Shown: positions 37,201-49,359 of the stretch, piece after piece
How the letters are laid out: the number at the start of each line of letters is the position of its first letter
Position numbering within the stretch: position 1 is the stretch's first letter
NCBI GenBank assembly: GCA_015227615.1
Contig: JAALGZ010000021.1
Location: forward strand, 310,001 to 374,000
DNA from: Labyrinthula sp. Ha
Taxonomy: Eukaryota > Sar > Bigyra > Labyrinthulida > Labyrinthulaceae
Length of the DNA stretch: 64,000 bases
Direction of reading: 5' to 3'
Program-made: the position numbers and the translations under genes
Notes under the pieces: generated by a model
The model's database searches: none
Told to the model about the DNA's origin: nothing
What the model saw: only the letters and a program-made list of their open reading frames with translations

Positions 37201-38899
37201 TTCATTCTTTATCGACACCAATATGATAAATCTATCTAAGTGAATATCCCAGGTCATGTTTCTATTTCAAAGAGAGTTTAACCTTTACAAACTTCTTTAA
37301 AGGAAAGAAAATGAGCTGTAAATAATTATGTTTATAATTTCTATCTGTTAAGGAGTTCAAACGTAGGTTTATCTGTTTTGATTGTTATTTTAATACGACA
37401 TTCCTAAGCTTTAGTATCTGTACAAAAAAAAGTTTATCCACATGATAGTTAACTACGGAATAAAAAAGAGAGAGCCCTTATAAAGTATTAATAGCAATAC
37501 TGTGAAGAGGTTATCAACTTCTATTCAACAATGCTTTATGAAGTTCCATAAATAAGACACCTGATACTTAGGATTGTGGGGCTTGAAAATTTAGATTGAA
37601 GGAATAGTTCTGCGTCCTAAAATGGTATTCGCGTTTTTAAGTAAAAAATTAAAAGTTCTAAAGTTATGGCTGACTGATTACTCTTATAGTAAACTTTTAT
37701 TTCCATTACTCCGCTAACTGGGCATATAGGCGAGTCAAGTCCGTTAACAGCAACTCGGTCTTGTTAATGTGATACTTGGTATATTAAGATTCTGTTATAT
37801 ATCTGATGTTAATCATAAATTAATTTAGGTATTAAATAAACTCGCAGATACATTGTAAATAATTAAATATTATTGCCATGTATGTCGACAGAGATACTTT
37901 GCCTAGAGATACTTATGATCTTTAGTTTTTTAGTGAGAGAGAAATAAATACTGGAAATATAGTTTATGAACTAATGAAATATACTCTCTTAATGCTATCT
38001 TTTTTTTATTTAGAGTTAAACTATTTTATCTCATCGATAGAAATGATCTGTACTATATTTTCTTAATTTATAGGGTGAAAATTTTTGTTTGCATTTTCTT
38101 TTCGCATACCCCACATCAGGTTCTAATTTTAATTTTTTAAATATGTTATATATTTATTAAACTAGACTTGGCTGCAACTTAAATGCACATCTTTCGAGCT
38201 TGGTTCAAATAGTATCATCATTTATTTGTATCTCTCATACCTACGTTTACTCTGTAGCTTCTTAATTGTCACTAAAAGGGCAATATCTTTTACTCTTGAA
38301 AATATATAAATTATTTTGGCATACATGAATAAGAGTAGTTCTTATGATTTGTTGCCGTTAGCATATATATATATATATATATATATAGCGAGAAAAAAAT
38401 AATCTTTCTTGATTTGTACGACATATATGAACATTTTCTTAGGGACCAGTTCCCCAAAATAATTATCAAGAAACCGTAGCAGAATATTTTATTCCTTTAT
38501 CAAACTCTTCAAATATTCTAGTTTTCTTTATTTTTAATGAAGTTTTCATATTGCTAGATTACATAAAAACACAGAAGTTGTATTTATATGCAAAGCATCA
38601 ACAAACCACCTTCAAAATAATTCTTTGAAATAACTTACATTTAAGAGATTTGGCACGTATGATTTAAAGATCTGGATAGGTATTTTATTAAGACATAGAA
38701 TGGCGAGAACACACGTCACGCACAAAAATATAGGTAATTTCCATCTACTACTATGACGATACAATTTACCAGACATATCTTGTAGATATTCAATGAGATC
38801 AATCATTTATCCTGCATCTGACATAATTCAAATTTATATAGTGCTGTTCTCACGGGTATATTATTAGTGTCTATGATAATATACAATTTACATTCCTAA
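34236..38899. other. Gene-free AT-rich DNA
   Basis: No frame with coding character and no recognised element apart from an AT microsatellite at 38363. Likely decayed repeat sequence. Confidence 0.55.
38363..38387. repeat. (AT)n microsatellite
   Basis: About twelve AT units followed by AGCGAGA. Confidence 0.95.
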
Positions 38900-41200
38900 T
38901 TCATAATAATCTAGTTAATATTTTTCTACTATAGATTCCGACAATCATTTCACTTATTTTCTCAAATAGTATAAAGCCCAGGGTCATCTTCCATTCTGCC
39001 AAATAATACCTCATAAAATTTTTATCAAAATCTGAATGAGATATTCTCCATCCCAAAGACGAGTGTGTAGTATCTTCTCGTGCAACTAGAAACTGAGATC
39101 GATAAAGTCATACTATCCACATGTCCCTTGAACGGGTTCTCATTGTTAGGTAATAAGTAAGAATTCATTTCATGTCAGATATCACTTTGCTTCATGTTGA
39201 GTAAAGACAGTATAGTGTTATATGCTATAGCGCTTGATAATGGCTTTGGGTAATTATCACATTAAATTGGGCACCACGGGTCGAGATTCTTAATCATCTT
39301 AGCCATTTACCATGCACAACTATCCGCTCTGTGTTTATCCAACTCACATAGATGATGAATAAATCGTGGTTGGGACCGGTGAACTCGGATGACTTCGGAA
39401 TGCATTGTTGGTCAAATATGATCATAGTCTGTAACTAGGATAAATTATTTCAACCACTTTTTGTTCTCATTTAAGCTCATAAACCACTTGATCATAGTTT
39501 CTGAGTCATTTTGTAGATATATCAACCACAAGAGAGTGGAGAATATTCATATATGATATATCCATGATATGCTCGTTGACATTCAAATTCAGGCTACTCA
39601 CCACAAAAAAAAATATATGTCTTGCCACAATTTCAACCATTGTCAGATTAATTTCCAGAATATTATAGCTTTGATTAATTATAGTGGTTATTTAGGGATT
39701 CTTAAATTTTTTCCACAGCCCATTTAAATATTACTTATTTTGTTTAATTTAAACAATCAAATATCTTTTAAATCTTCAGATCGGAAATTTTGGTGATATA
39801 AATATTATATATTTAACCCCTAGTACGCTTTATGGTATTGATGCTCTTACTTTGTGATTCATTTTTATGATTCAATTATCAATATTTGCCTATTCATAAT
39901 ATTTCGACCGTGACAATTTCCAGTTATATCCAATGTATATGTTTGATATGTGTAAAATTTGGAGCCTCGATCGTTGCTTAAAGAATTTGATTTCATCGGA
40001 TTTCAAATATCCCATTCGTTTTTTCTTCTGGAATTACCATTGTACCTAGAATTCTAAATAATCTGTGTAGATTTTAATTTTAACTTCGATGAGTTTTTTA
40101 GAATCCGTAGCGGTATCTGCAACAATAAATCATCACACTGCCCATTCATTTCTATCTGCTAGTAATACAACTGAACAAGAGTAGGTAAGAGCCATTAAAT
40201 TTTCTGCTTCAACAACATTAACTAGTACTATTCATTCATAACGAGCTTGGATACATGTTTCACTTATTTTACTTCAGATCAAAGCCTGTATTATGAATGA
40301 CGTAATATTCCACTTTAACTTCGCCAATTGGTTATCTGTTTCTTAGACCTACTTATTAGCGCATATAGTCGCGTTTTCATCTCGCCACCGAGGGACTTAA
40401 CGGGCCTACATGTATTATAAATGATTCTACTTATTCATCATAATGATACGTGGATAGGCAGAGAGGTTAGTTATTGCTTCCATCAGCCCAATTGATAGGT
40501 TGAACACTATCCTTTTAGATACTAGCTGCGGTCATAGACGAAATATCATGTAGGAGCGTTTGAGTCTCTTCCTTTTTGAAATCAACGTGTTCTTTGATCT
40601 CATATTGAGCATAAGGTTTATTTATTGAAAGGTTATAAAAAGGAAAAATTGTTGGAACCTGAGAATTGTCCTGAAGAACAGCAATGAGATCACTATATGA
40701 GTTTTTCCATCATTTAATTAACTTGATTTGTGCTGCAGAGACCGATTGTTCCAGTATAAATTTAATTCTCATCAAAACAGAGCATTGAGATGACACACCA
40801 TGCACCGTGAAGTATTCGTGCTCTAGGTCAACACACTAAGTTTATTGCTGGCATCTATTTTGCAACACTGAATTGATCCAAAAGGTTATTATGACGTTAC
40901 GGTTTTGCTTATACATAATCAAATGTATCGCGTGTCGTGATTTTAAATGAAATCCCCTTCTACAACCTTTTTTAAGCACATTAGATTTTTCTCATATTTT
41001 CCCCTCAATTTAATACCTATTTCTAGATTGTTGCCAAATTTTCAGTGTGATTAGCTCTGCAGCTACATTATAATAGGTTTCTAACTGGGTTAAAAATATC
41101 AGAACCTAACAGAGCATATCCCCTATCTTCAACAGTTTTCCATTATATTTAATAATTGATAATACACATCCTGTGCAGTACCAGTAAAATAGATTTGCTT
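38900..41200 (-). other. Doubtful remnant of an old mobile element
   Basis: The base composition is more even than around it, and minus-strand frames show scattered stretches with coding-like amino acid use, for example FPFYNLSINKPYAQYEIKE near 40.6 kb. No domain can be named with confidence; a decayed copia element is one guess. Confidence 0.2.
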
Positions 41201-41907
41201 AAACTCCTTCATTTTATGTAAATATCACAATAATATATTTCCTGTTTTTATATGTAATTTTGCTCTTGCTTAAATTTTCTTTTCATTTTTTGGTTGGTAT
41301 TTTCTAAGCTCCCATAGTAGTTTATACTAAAGCTACAGAATATACAACTTCTTCTATCGAATACGCTCAAAAGTTAACATATCGCCTAAAGGAGTAATTC
41401 TTTTGGATAAAGAGGCTTCATGATCCAATTCTTGGAACTCTATTTATTCTACCAGATCTAGCAGGTAGAGGTGTGCCACTGCAATTTACTTGTTTCCTAT
41501 TAATATTCTTCTAATTTGTTAATATAGTTGTCAGTTGATAGCTAGCTGGCGAGCTATTACCATCAGAGTTTTTCCCCTTCTATCTTGAAACAATTGAAGG
41601 TTAATTCAAATAATCCTTGTTTATTAATTACTTTGGACTTTAGAAACTTCTGCTACTTAATTATTTTGTATAATAGCTTTTGGTAGCTACTTCGTTTTTT
41701 AATTCTCTTAGGTATGTTAAGGTTCTGAAACTTCAAGAATAGATAATCATATTTTTTCATGTGCTCTTAGCTTAAACCAACTGGTGTTTCACTGTGAATA
41801 TATCTAAACCAACTGTTTCTAGAAAATTTAGTAATTTAAAATTTACTTTATTCCTACGCTAATATTCTACATTTATCGTATTTGATTCAATTATTTCACT
41901 AGCTATT

Positions 41908-41939
<32 letters not shown>

Positions 41940-42592
41940 TAAGGATGGCATATTTACTTGCTACTCAAATAGCATCTTAAAAGTGTATTAGAAATTGATA
42001 TTACCCTACTTTCTAGCAATTTAAAAAAATATATTTAACCAAGAATTAATAAATGAACATGTAGTACTCTATTAGATGCTTTACTGAATTTTAAACGTGT
42101 TCCCTTCACATTTGAGTGTTAATAAACAGACCTATTTGCTACACTATGAAAGGTACTACTTTTCTTTTCATCCCATCCAACCTCCCTGGTCGCCCAAGAT
42201 CAAAGTTGCTAGCAAGTTTTAAGCTAACCATCCACACTATTTACTAGCGAAAACTATATGGAGCGCTATCTAAGCGACTGAAATAAGGTCCAGTAGTGTC
42301 TTCGCAAAGAACAACGTAGAACAAGGAGTTTCTAAGGTCAAATGACTACTCAAAAGAAGATGGATATATTTCAACAAGTTGAACCTTAATTAGTCCTTCA
42401 CTCCTGGCTTGAAACAATAATGAAGGTGAATAACGTTCCCAATCTATGTTTAAAACCTTTATAGTCTGTATTATTTATTTGCGATATGCAACATGTAACG
42501 TTAGGGTAGAAATATGAAATCGGGATAAGAAAAAAAACTTCCCGAATCATATCAATGGATAACCGAGAACCGAATTATTCAGTACAATTGTG
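41200..42592. other. Gene-free stretch before LRR copy B
   Basis: AT-rich, no coding signal. Contains a long (TA)n microsatellite. Confidence 0.5.
41913..41939. repeat. (TA)n microsatellite
   Basis: About thirteen TA units. Confidence 0.95.
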
Positions 42593-42713
42593 TGTAGATT
42601 AGTTCCAAACAAAAACGTAAAATAACTGATATTGAACAATGTTTCTTCATGAATAAAGTTAGTACAAAGTTTTCTGCAGTTGCAACGAGAAACAAATCAA
42701 AATCAAATAAAAT
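42593..42713 (+). promoter_or_regulatory. Conserved upstream region of LRR copy B
   Basis: Shared with 28797-28917 in front of stub D and, in its last 50 bp (CTGCAGTT...CAAA, AAATAAAA), weakly with the region before copy C. Probably promoter and 5' UTR. Confidence 0.55.
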
Positions 42714-44696
42714 ATGAATTCAGAAAGAAGTTTACCAGTTGCTAGTGTTATTAATCCTGTGGCAGTTTCACCGGAAGAAGATCTTCCAGTGGCAACAGAA
42801 GAGAAAAAGATTGACACTCAAAATCAAAAACCGAAAACGAAAACCTTAAGCTATATTTATATGTCTTCAGCTGCCTTTGCATTCTTGTTCTTAGTTCTAT
42901 ACTTTACATTCTATGAACCAGAGCAAAAAGAGCAAATATTTTTTTCTCATAGTCAACTCGAAGAATATTGTGCAAACCAAAATAACCACGAATGGAATCA
43001 ATATGTTTTTGATAATTTGAAGGAAACAAGTTTATTTAGTTACGAACTAGCAATTAGTGGTGATATTCCTGCATTCGCGTTTCAGTGCAATATTGGGCTA
43101 TCTCAATCTACGTTTAGAGAAGTCACTTTTGACCTTGTAGATAATGTTAAAATGCATAAACATGCGATGAAAGCGACAGATGGAAGTAATATTGGAACCT
43201 GGAATACTTTCATTTTTAAATATGCTTTTCGTACAAATGGATATACACTCAATGTTTCAAAAAATACATTTTCAACAGATGTTTTCGACAGAGGAAATTC
43301 TGGTTGGGTTGAATTTCAGTTTAAAGATGTAACAGAAGTAAAAATAAATGAAAAATTTAAAGAAGATGTTGGACATTTAGAACTAACTTTTATAGCTGAT
43401 GAGGAAAACACTGTAGATGCTACTGCAGCTGTGAACAGATTTAAGAATTGGAAAATAAACTATCTTACGTTGAATGGGTTTTCTAGCTTTTCGACGGAAA
43501 ATTTATCCAAGAAGATTATACGCAAGGTAACTTCACTTGAGTTTATCAACACAGGTTATATAGATTTCCCTTTTTATTTGCTGAAAAGGTTTCAAAAGTT
43601 GGAACTCTTGCTGGCCGGAAATATAAACGAACTAACAAATTATCCTTCGGAAAAGAAGTTTGAAAAAATTAAAACCCTGGGTTTCAGAAACAGAAATTCT
43701 CTTATGATTCCAGATAATTTTCTTGTCAACTTTCCAAACATTCAAGGCTTTTATATAACTAAAGGCAATTATCAAGAATGTGATTCCTCTATAAAACCTC
43801 GAATGGGTTTGGAGGAGGATGTATATCGTATTCTTTTTAATGATCCCAGATTCTTTACCTGTGTTGATCTATCAGGTGAACCAGATCTTTCTTTATATGA
43901 GAATAATGTTTGCACAACTATCGATACTTATCAAGCTGTTCTAGAAACTTTGGAAAGGGAGTTTGATAATTATTTTTCCTTGCCATCGACTTGTATACCT
44001 CCTCATTTCTTTGAACTACTTGGGGTAAATTATACTTCAGCTTCAAGTATCTCACTTAGGTGGGAAAATGCTGAAATTGTTGCTGAAGATACTTTTTTAA
44101 CTAAAGCAGGTCATCCAGTTTTTCCTAATGTGGAGAGAATTTATGTGAGTGCTGGCACAGAAGTAGTATATCAAAATTCTTTTCTTGGATCTAAGAATTT
44201 TCCAAAGCTAAATACTATTCATCTTAGAAATACATGGTTTGAAACTTTGCCCAATGACGTTTTCGTGGGCAATGAACAAAATATTGAACGGTTTGGTTTA
44301 TCTTATGGATCGTTGGATATTGATAATCTTTTTGAGATACAACTTCCAAAACTCACAAGTTTAAAGATAATTGATGTTTATCGCAATGATTTTTCACACG
44401 TGCCTGATCTAGATAGATTAACAGTTGGATTGACGAATTTATGGCTTTCTCATAATAGTATCACAACTGTTTTTGCAGATGATTTTTGTTCTGGTATCCA
44501 TGCGCCTTCATTGAACTTAATTAGCCTGGGTGGTAATCCAATAGAGTTTGTTGAAGATGATGCATTTAGAAACTGTACAAATCTGACTGATCTAAGATTG
44601 TATGACCACTTATTAAATGAAACAGAAGAAGAGTTTAAGGAGAGAACTGGATTTTGTCAGGCCAATAATTGCCAGCTTTACTATGAGTCCAGTTAG
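42714..44696 (+). CDS. Type II membrane protein with LRR-like ectodomain (copy B, intact)
   Basis: A single exon of 660 residues. Residues 1-45 form a polar cytosolic tail with two LPVA motifs (SLPVASVI, DLPVATEE). Residues about 46-67 are a membrane helix (YMSSAAFAFLFLVLYFTFY). No signal peptide precedes it, so the long C-terminal part should face outside or the lumen. The ectodomain carries ten cysteines conserved in the family and, from about residue 460, leucine-rich units such as FPKLNTIHLRNTWFETLP, LTNLWLSHNSITTVF and LNLISLGGNPIEFV, ending with a cysteine pair (GFCQANNC). I do not recognise the family beyond a likeness to BspA-type LRR proteins of protists. Copies A, C and D in the window show recent expansion. 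A recognition or adhesion role is inference only. Confidence 0.85.
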   Translation: MNSERSLPVASVINPVAVSPEEDLPVATEEKKIDTQNQKPKTKTLSYIYMSSAAFAFLFLVLYFTFYEPEQKEQIFFSHSQLEEYCANQNNHEWNQYVFDNLKETSLFSYELAISGDIPAFAFQCNIGLSQSTFREVTFDLVDNVKMHKHAMKATDGSNIGTWNTFIFKYAFRTNGYTLNVSKNTFSTDVFDRGNSGWVEFQFKDVTEVKINEKFKEDVGHLELTFIADEENTVDATAAVNRFKNWKINYLTLNGFSSFSTENLSKKIIRKVTSLEFINTGYIDFPFYLLKRFQKLELLLAGNINELTNYPSEKKFEKIKTLGFRNRNSLMIPDNFLVNFPNIQGFYITKGNYQECDSSIKPRMGLEEDVYRILFNDPRFFTCVDLSGEPDLSLYENNVCTTIDTYQAVLETLEREFDNYFSLPSTCIPPHFFELLGVNYTSASSISLRWENAEIVAEDTFLTKAGHPVFPNVERIYVSAGTEVVYQNSFLGSKNFPKLNTIHLRNTWFETLPNDVFVGNEQNIERFGLSYGSLDIDNLFEIQLPKLTSLKIIDVYRNDFSHVPDLDRLTVGLTNLWLSHNSITTVFADDFCSGIHAPSLNLISLGGNPIEFVEDDAFRNCTNLTDLRLYDHLLNETEEEFKERTGFCQANNCQLYYESS

Positions 44697-46170
44697 ATAA
44701 ATTGCACTAACAGTTCTAGTTTAACTTTGAAAATGAATTGCATTCAACTCTTCCCAATATCTAGAGTCTCTTATGCTCGTACTTTTATATTATTGGGCAC
44801 TCCGCATTATTTCAAATCTTCTAGTTTGAATTATTCTTAAGGAAGACAGCTAGCTGCCTGTAAAAAATATTTTATGTTCTAAAGCGGGCACCAAAATTTG
44901 CATAAGCGTAATAGAATGCAAATTTGAGCTATATTCTTCCTTGTTTACCTTTGGTATTATGTTGTTGGCACATGTCAGAGTATGTTTAAAGTATTTATTT
45001 TATAAGCACATTTTTTAACATATAGCACCTATTTCATGAAAAAGATCACTTGTTTAAAGATTCATTAAGAAGAAGCTATAACAAAGATACCGTTGCTCCC
45101 AGTAAGATGCAACCAATGAATTCTTAGGAGCTGTGAATTTGGATTAGTAGCTGTTTTGCTGCATGGCTCGCTTTACATCCTTTTCTTTTTGCCGCCTAAG
45201 AAAATAATCTTACTCTATATCTCACTAAAATCTCAAATTTTTTATAGCTATGGGCATTATCAAATCTTGACACAAACGTAATTTAAATGCTCCTTGGAGA
45301 GAGGTATTAATCTTCTTATTCCTTTTGAGTATGAAATGTACTCCCTCAAAGCATTAATACTAACTACACTTTTTCTTGACCAATCTGTTATAGGGATATT
45401 ATTACCAATGTAATAGAACAATGCTGCATAAATATGAGCATTTATATTCAAAACAAATAACCTGGAAATCACTACTGATTGAGACCGTGATCCTTTATAT
45501 AAATGCAAAAGGGGAAAGTTAAAGTGTAGGAATGGTTTCAAGTCAATTTGTTATATCTTAATGAAAGTAATGAAGCTATATTAGATAATTTCTTTGGCAA
45601 GAAGTTATATTTTTCTTCTCATTTATTGAAGACAAAAACTTTTATCATGTTTCTTTCAATCCTTTTCCCTTAATCTTTTTTCTCTGTATTTTATTTGCTA
45701 AGTATACTTTTTCTCTTGTCATTATTATGCTTATGTTCTTAAAATTTAGTTAGATGAGTATAACAATTTTCAATTCATCTGTATTCTTTAATTATAAGTT
45801 TAAAATGACCATATCTTTATGAAAAGCACTTGAAATACATCATTCCACTTCACCATATTTCACATAATATCTATAATGCTTTTCGTGTATACTTGAAACA
45901 AAAAAGTAGACGCTTATACACGTGGCCAAAAATTAACACTTTACAAAGCTTTCAGGTACCTCTTAATATATAGAAAACTTTTTCTCTTCTTTTTTCAACA
46001 ATTATTAACAATTAACAATAACGGCTTAAAAATCACTCTGCACTAACTATGTCTCAAGAATTAGTTCGTAATTGTATATTTCAAAGTATTTCTAATACCG
46101 AGTCATAATTACTTAGGATATAGTCTCTATACATTTCCTTTAGAAACCTTAACTCCAGTATTTTTGTCAA
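44697..46170. other. 3' flank of LRR copy B and gene-free DNA
   Basis: The first 90 bp (to about 44785) are near-identical to the 3' flank of copy C, so the duplicated unit extends past the stop codon. No other gene seen. Confidence 0.5.
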
Positions 46171-46179
46171 TTGTAGCTA

Positions 46180-46340
46180 CCGTTATTCCAGATTTACCTT
46201 ATATCAATCAATATCACGTAATGTAAATTTACAGCATAAAAACATCGGTAGAATATACACCTTCAAACAACATCACGGGCGAAAATATCACCAAATACGA
46301 AACTAAAAAGGTAATGAAATACGTCTTCAAATCAAATAGA
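46180..46340 (+). repeat. Single arm of the fold-back repeat family
   Basis: Shares ATAAAAACATCGGTAGA, CATCACGGGCGAAAAT and spacing with the arms at 60951-61099 and 61329-61478. No inverted partner is obvious nearby. Confidence 0.55.
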
Positions 46341-49300
46341 AATGACCATATTCTTCACAAAACACCTAAAAAAGTATCACAAATGACATTTTATCTCTGT
46401 AAATATATCCAATAACTTTCATATAGCAGAAATAGACATATTTTAAGCGAGAACCATATATTACAGGCAACAAATTACACAGCTTAGAGAACAGATATCA
46501 AGATATTTCAGAAATCAATAAGAAACCAAAGCTGAAACCAAATAAATACAACCGCTACACAGTGAATCTGTATATTCTTATTCTTTTATGTTATCTATCT
46601 CTACCGTATTGCCATATTGGCTTTTCCTAAATACCCATACTAGATATAATAATAATAAAATATACAAATATATAATATATATTTTATAGTGATAATAAAA
46701 CACTACAACCATAAAGTAATAGCAGTAAACTAGGTAAGAAATATCTCGCTGTTATATTAACTTTGGAAAAATCTTCTTCACTTAGATGTTAAGTATTAAT
46801 GACCTCTTTATGACTGAAATAACGGATATGTTTCTATTTAATACGATATTAATATATTACAGAAATACATACGTTGGTTGTGCGGAGATACTTGTATTGG
46901 TTCCTTCGGGGACACACCTCATCCTATTATTTCTAAAGCTTTACCCTCATCGCTTGTTCTAAGATATGACAGAACTTTATTAGGTTGATTTTAAGTTTTT
47001 GACCAGACAATCATTTGAGATGGATCCACAAACAAAAGTCTTTGCAGCCTGAAAATTTTATTTCCAGCTTCACTTAATTTGAGGCTGATCTAGGTGAGTT
47101 TCCAGGTAGTTTCTCAAACCTTGCCTATTAGTCTATGACAAGCATAAATATTATTCTATTCTAATGCAATTACGGTAGTAGTATATGAATTGTCACTTTG
47201 CAGAATACATTTTTACAGCAAGGGATAAAGTCTGAGAAAATCTTTCATTGAGAATTTGATATTTATAACACTTGTTAAAACCTAGTTGAAGATATTCTCT
47301 TAATTTCAATTTATTCTTTTTTTAGACAGGTGTTTTGAAGAAATGATAAAGTGCTGAAAATGTTTGATAAGTCGCTAAGATTTCCTAGAAGAACATACTA
47401 ATGTTGAGTAAAGGCCCATATGGCACACTCCGTTCGAGATCAAATATAACATTAATTTTTTCTCAGGAAATAAGGTTTTTCTGAATTTCATTGTTCAAAT
47501 TTCATCACTGAAACTGAGGTTAGTTTAATACGGGCAACTATGTAAAGGCAGAATTTATTCAAGTGTTAAGCGGAAAGAATATTCCAAAATGGTTCATATA
47601 TTACATTTCTCATTGAGAATATTAGGAATTCTAAGATCGGTTAAATCTTCAATGGTTTCATTTATTTTCGCTCAATGGCCCGAAATTTTTCTCTGACTTT
47701 GATTAAAATCTCCATTAGAAGCCATGCTGCGTACTCTGTCACATTTTGAAGTAATTAAGCACTTGTTCTTAAGTATAGGTATTTGAAAAATAAAGTGGTC
47801 AGCGATGCTAGCATTTATAAGAGAAAATATTTATTTTAAAGTTGAAGAAACTGATATTAATTTAGCATCTCCAGTTATGGATTGTTGTAACATTGCATAT
47901 ACAAATTTATAGTTAATAGATATGTAGAAAATTTTAACCTTCGAATATTATTTAAACTATCGTTCAACCGGAAGCGAATTAAACAATTAGATTATTAAGA
48001 ATATGTCTCTTATTAAATGGTAGATTATTCTTATACGAGAACATGTAATTTAAAAAACATTTAATTTAGTAAGAATCAGTCAGTATTTTCCTTGATTTCA
48101 GTATCTTAATCTTCTTATGGATAACACTAATAGTATTAAGCCATTAAGGATGGAAATAAGTGGTATCTATCTGATTGAGTTGTTAAAATAGATATGCAAG
48201 ATCTATTTAAGAATTAAGAGTGTTCATAAGAAATTAAAAAGTTACAAGCTGCTCAGTAAATGTAAAAAGTTTAAATTAAATAGGGTTTTCATTGTTACTA
48301 ATTACCTTTATAATAATTATCACAGCCAATAATAAATCAATGCCAAATGTGTTTTCTGTATCTTATGTTCTCTAAAAAGAGATGAGAACAATGCCTGGCT
48401 ATAATACACAAGAATTCAATATAATTCATAACGTTAGTAATATAATTCCAATAAATAGAAGCAAGAAAATATGAGTATATCAAGGAAAGAGCTGTCTTCT
48501 TGTTAGAAGACTTAGAAAGAACCAAAAAAATTATATTGAGTCAGAATGTCTTAAATTTAAGATTACTAATCCTTCAACTAGAGATTAAATAGTATTTTAT
48601 TAGAGATTTGAATGTTCAACGTTGATGTCTTGATTTGGAAAGAACTAAGGGGGAAGAACATAAATCTAGAAAAACGAAATCTTAGTATAAAAATAAATAT
48701 TAAAATTTAATTTCAAGTTGATCGTTTAAAGTTTAATAGTCACACATCTTTTTTGTCCTTAAACTAATAATAAGAATGACTCTATTATTGACACAGCATC
48801 TATGTTACTTAAAGGAAAATGTTTCCTTAGTTGATTTATTGCAATGCAAATTAAACAAAAATAATTAATTTTACGTACTTTCTCATTGTCCTGAAAAATC
48901 TTTAGAAGTAGAACATATTCTAAGAGAATTGCGAAGACCTCATAAGTGTGACTGTTGAAAAATTGTTCCCATTAGAAAATTATAAATACTTATAATACCA
49001 TTCACGGTGCTTTAGTATTTTAAAACTGATTTTCTATTATATAATGACCATGGGTATATCCTTATCAATACATCGATCTTCAAGAGACTTGTTTTGTCGC
49101 TAATATCTCATAACAGCTCATTTATTTGGTGAGCGTTATAAAGTAGTAAAACCTACCTGTATCTATTGTAATTGTGTTTTATAGTTGGTTGAATTAAATA
49201 AAAACTTTAAAAATGTATCCATACAAAATTTTGTTTCTATAAATATTGACTATGTTATGATATCCTAAGAGATATGCTTATTCCTGTGCTGTGCATTGGC

Positions 49301-49359
49301 GCATAAACTAAAAGACTCTGAAGACAAGGTACATTGAATCTTTCTTTTTGATTGATGGT
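46341..49359. other. Gene-free AT-rich DNA
   Basis: No coding or RNA gene recognised. Its right part may hold the degraded 3' half of the LINE that follows on the minus strand. Confidence 0.45.

Noticed and set aside
38900-41200. Integrase-like reading of minus-strand fragments as a copia element
   Set aside because: Individual matches were too weak and out of register to call; kept only as a doubtful remnant.
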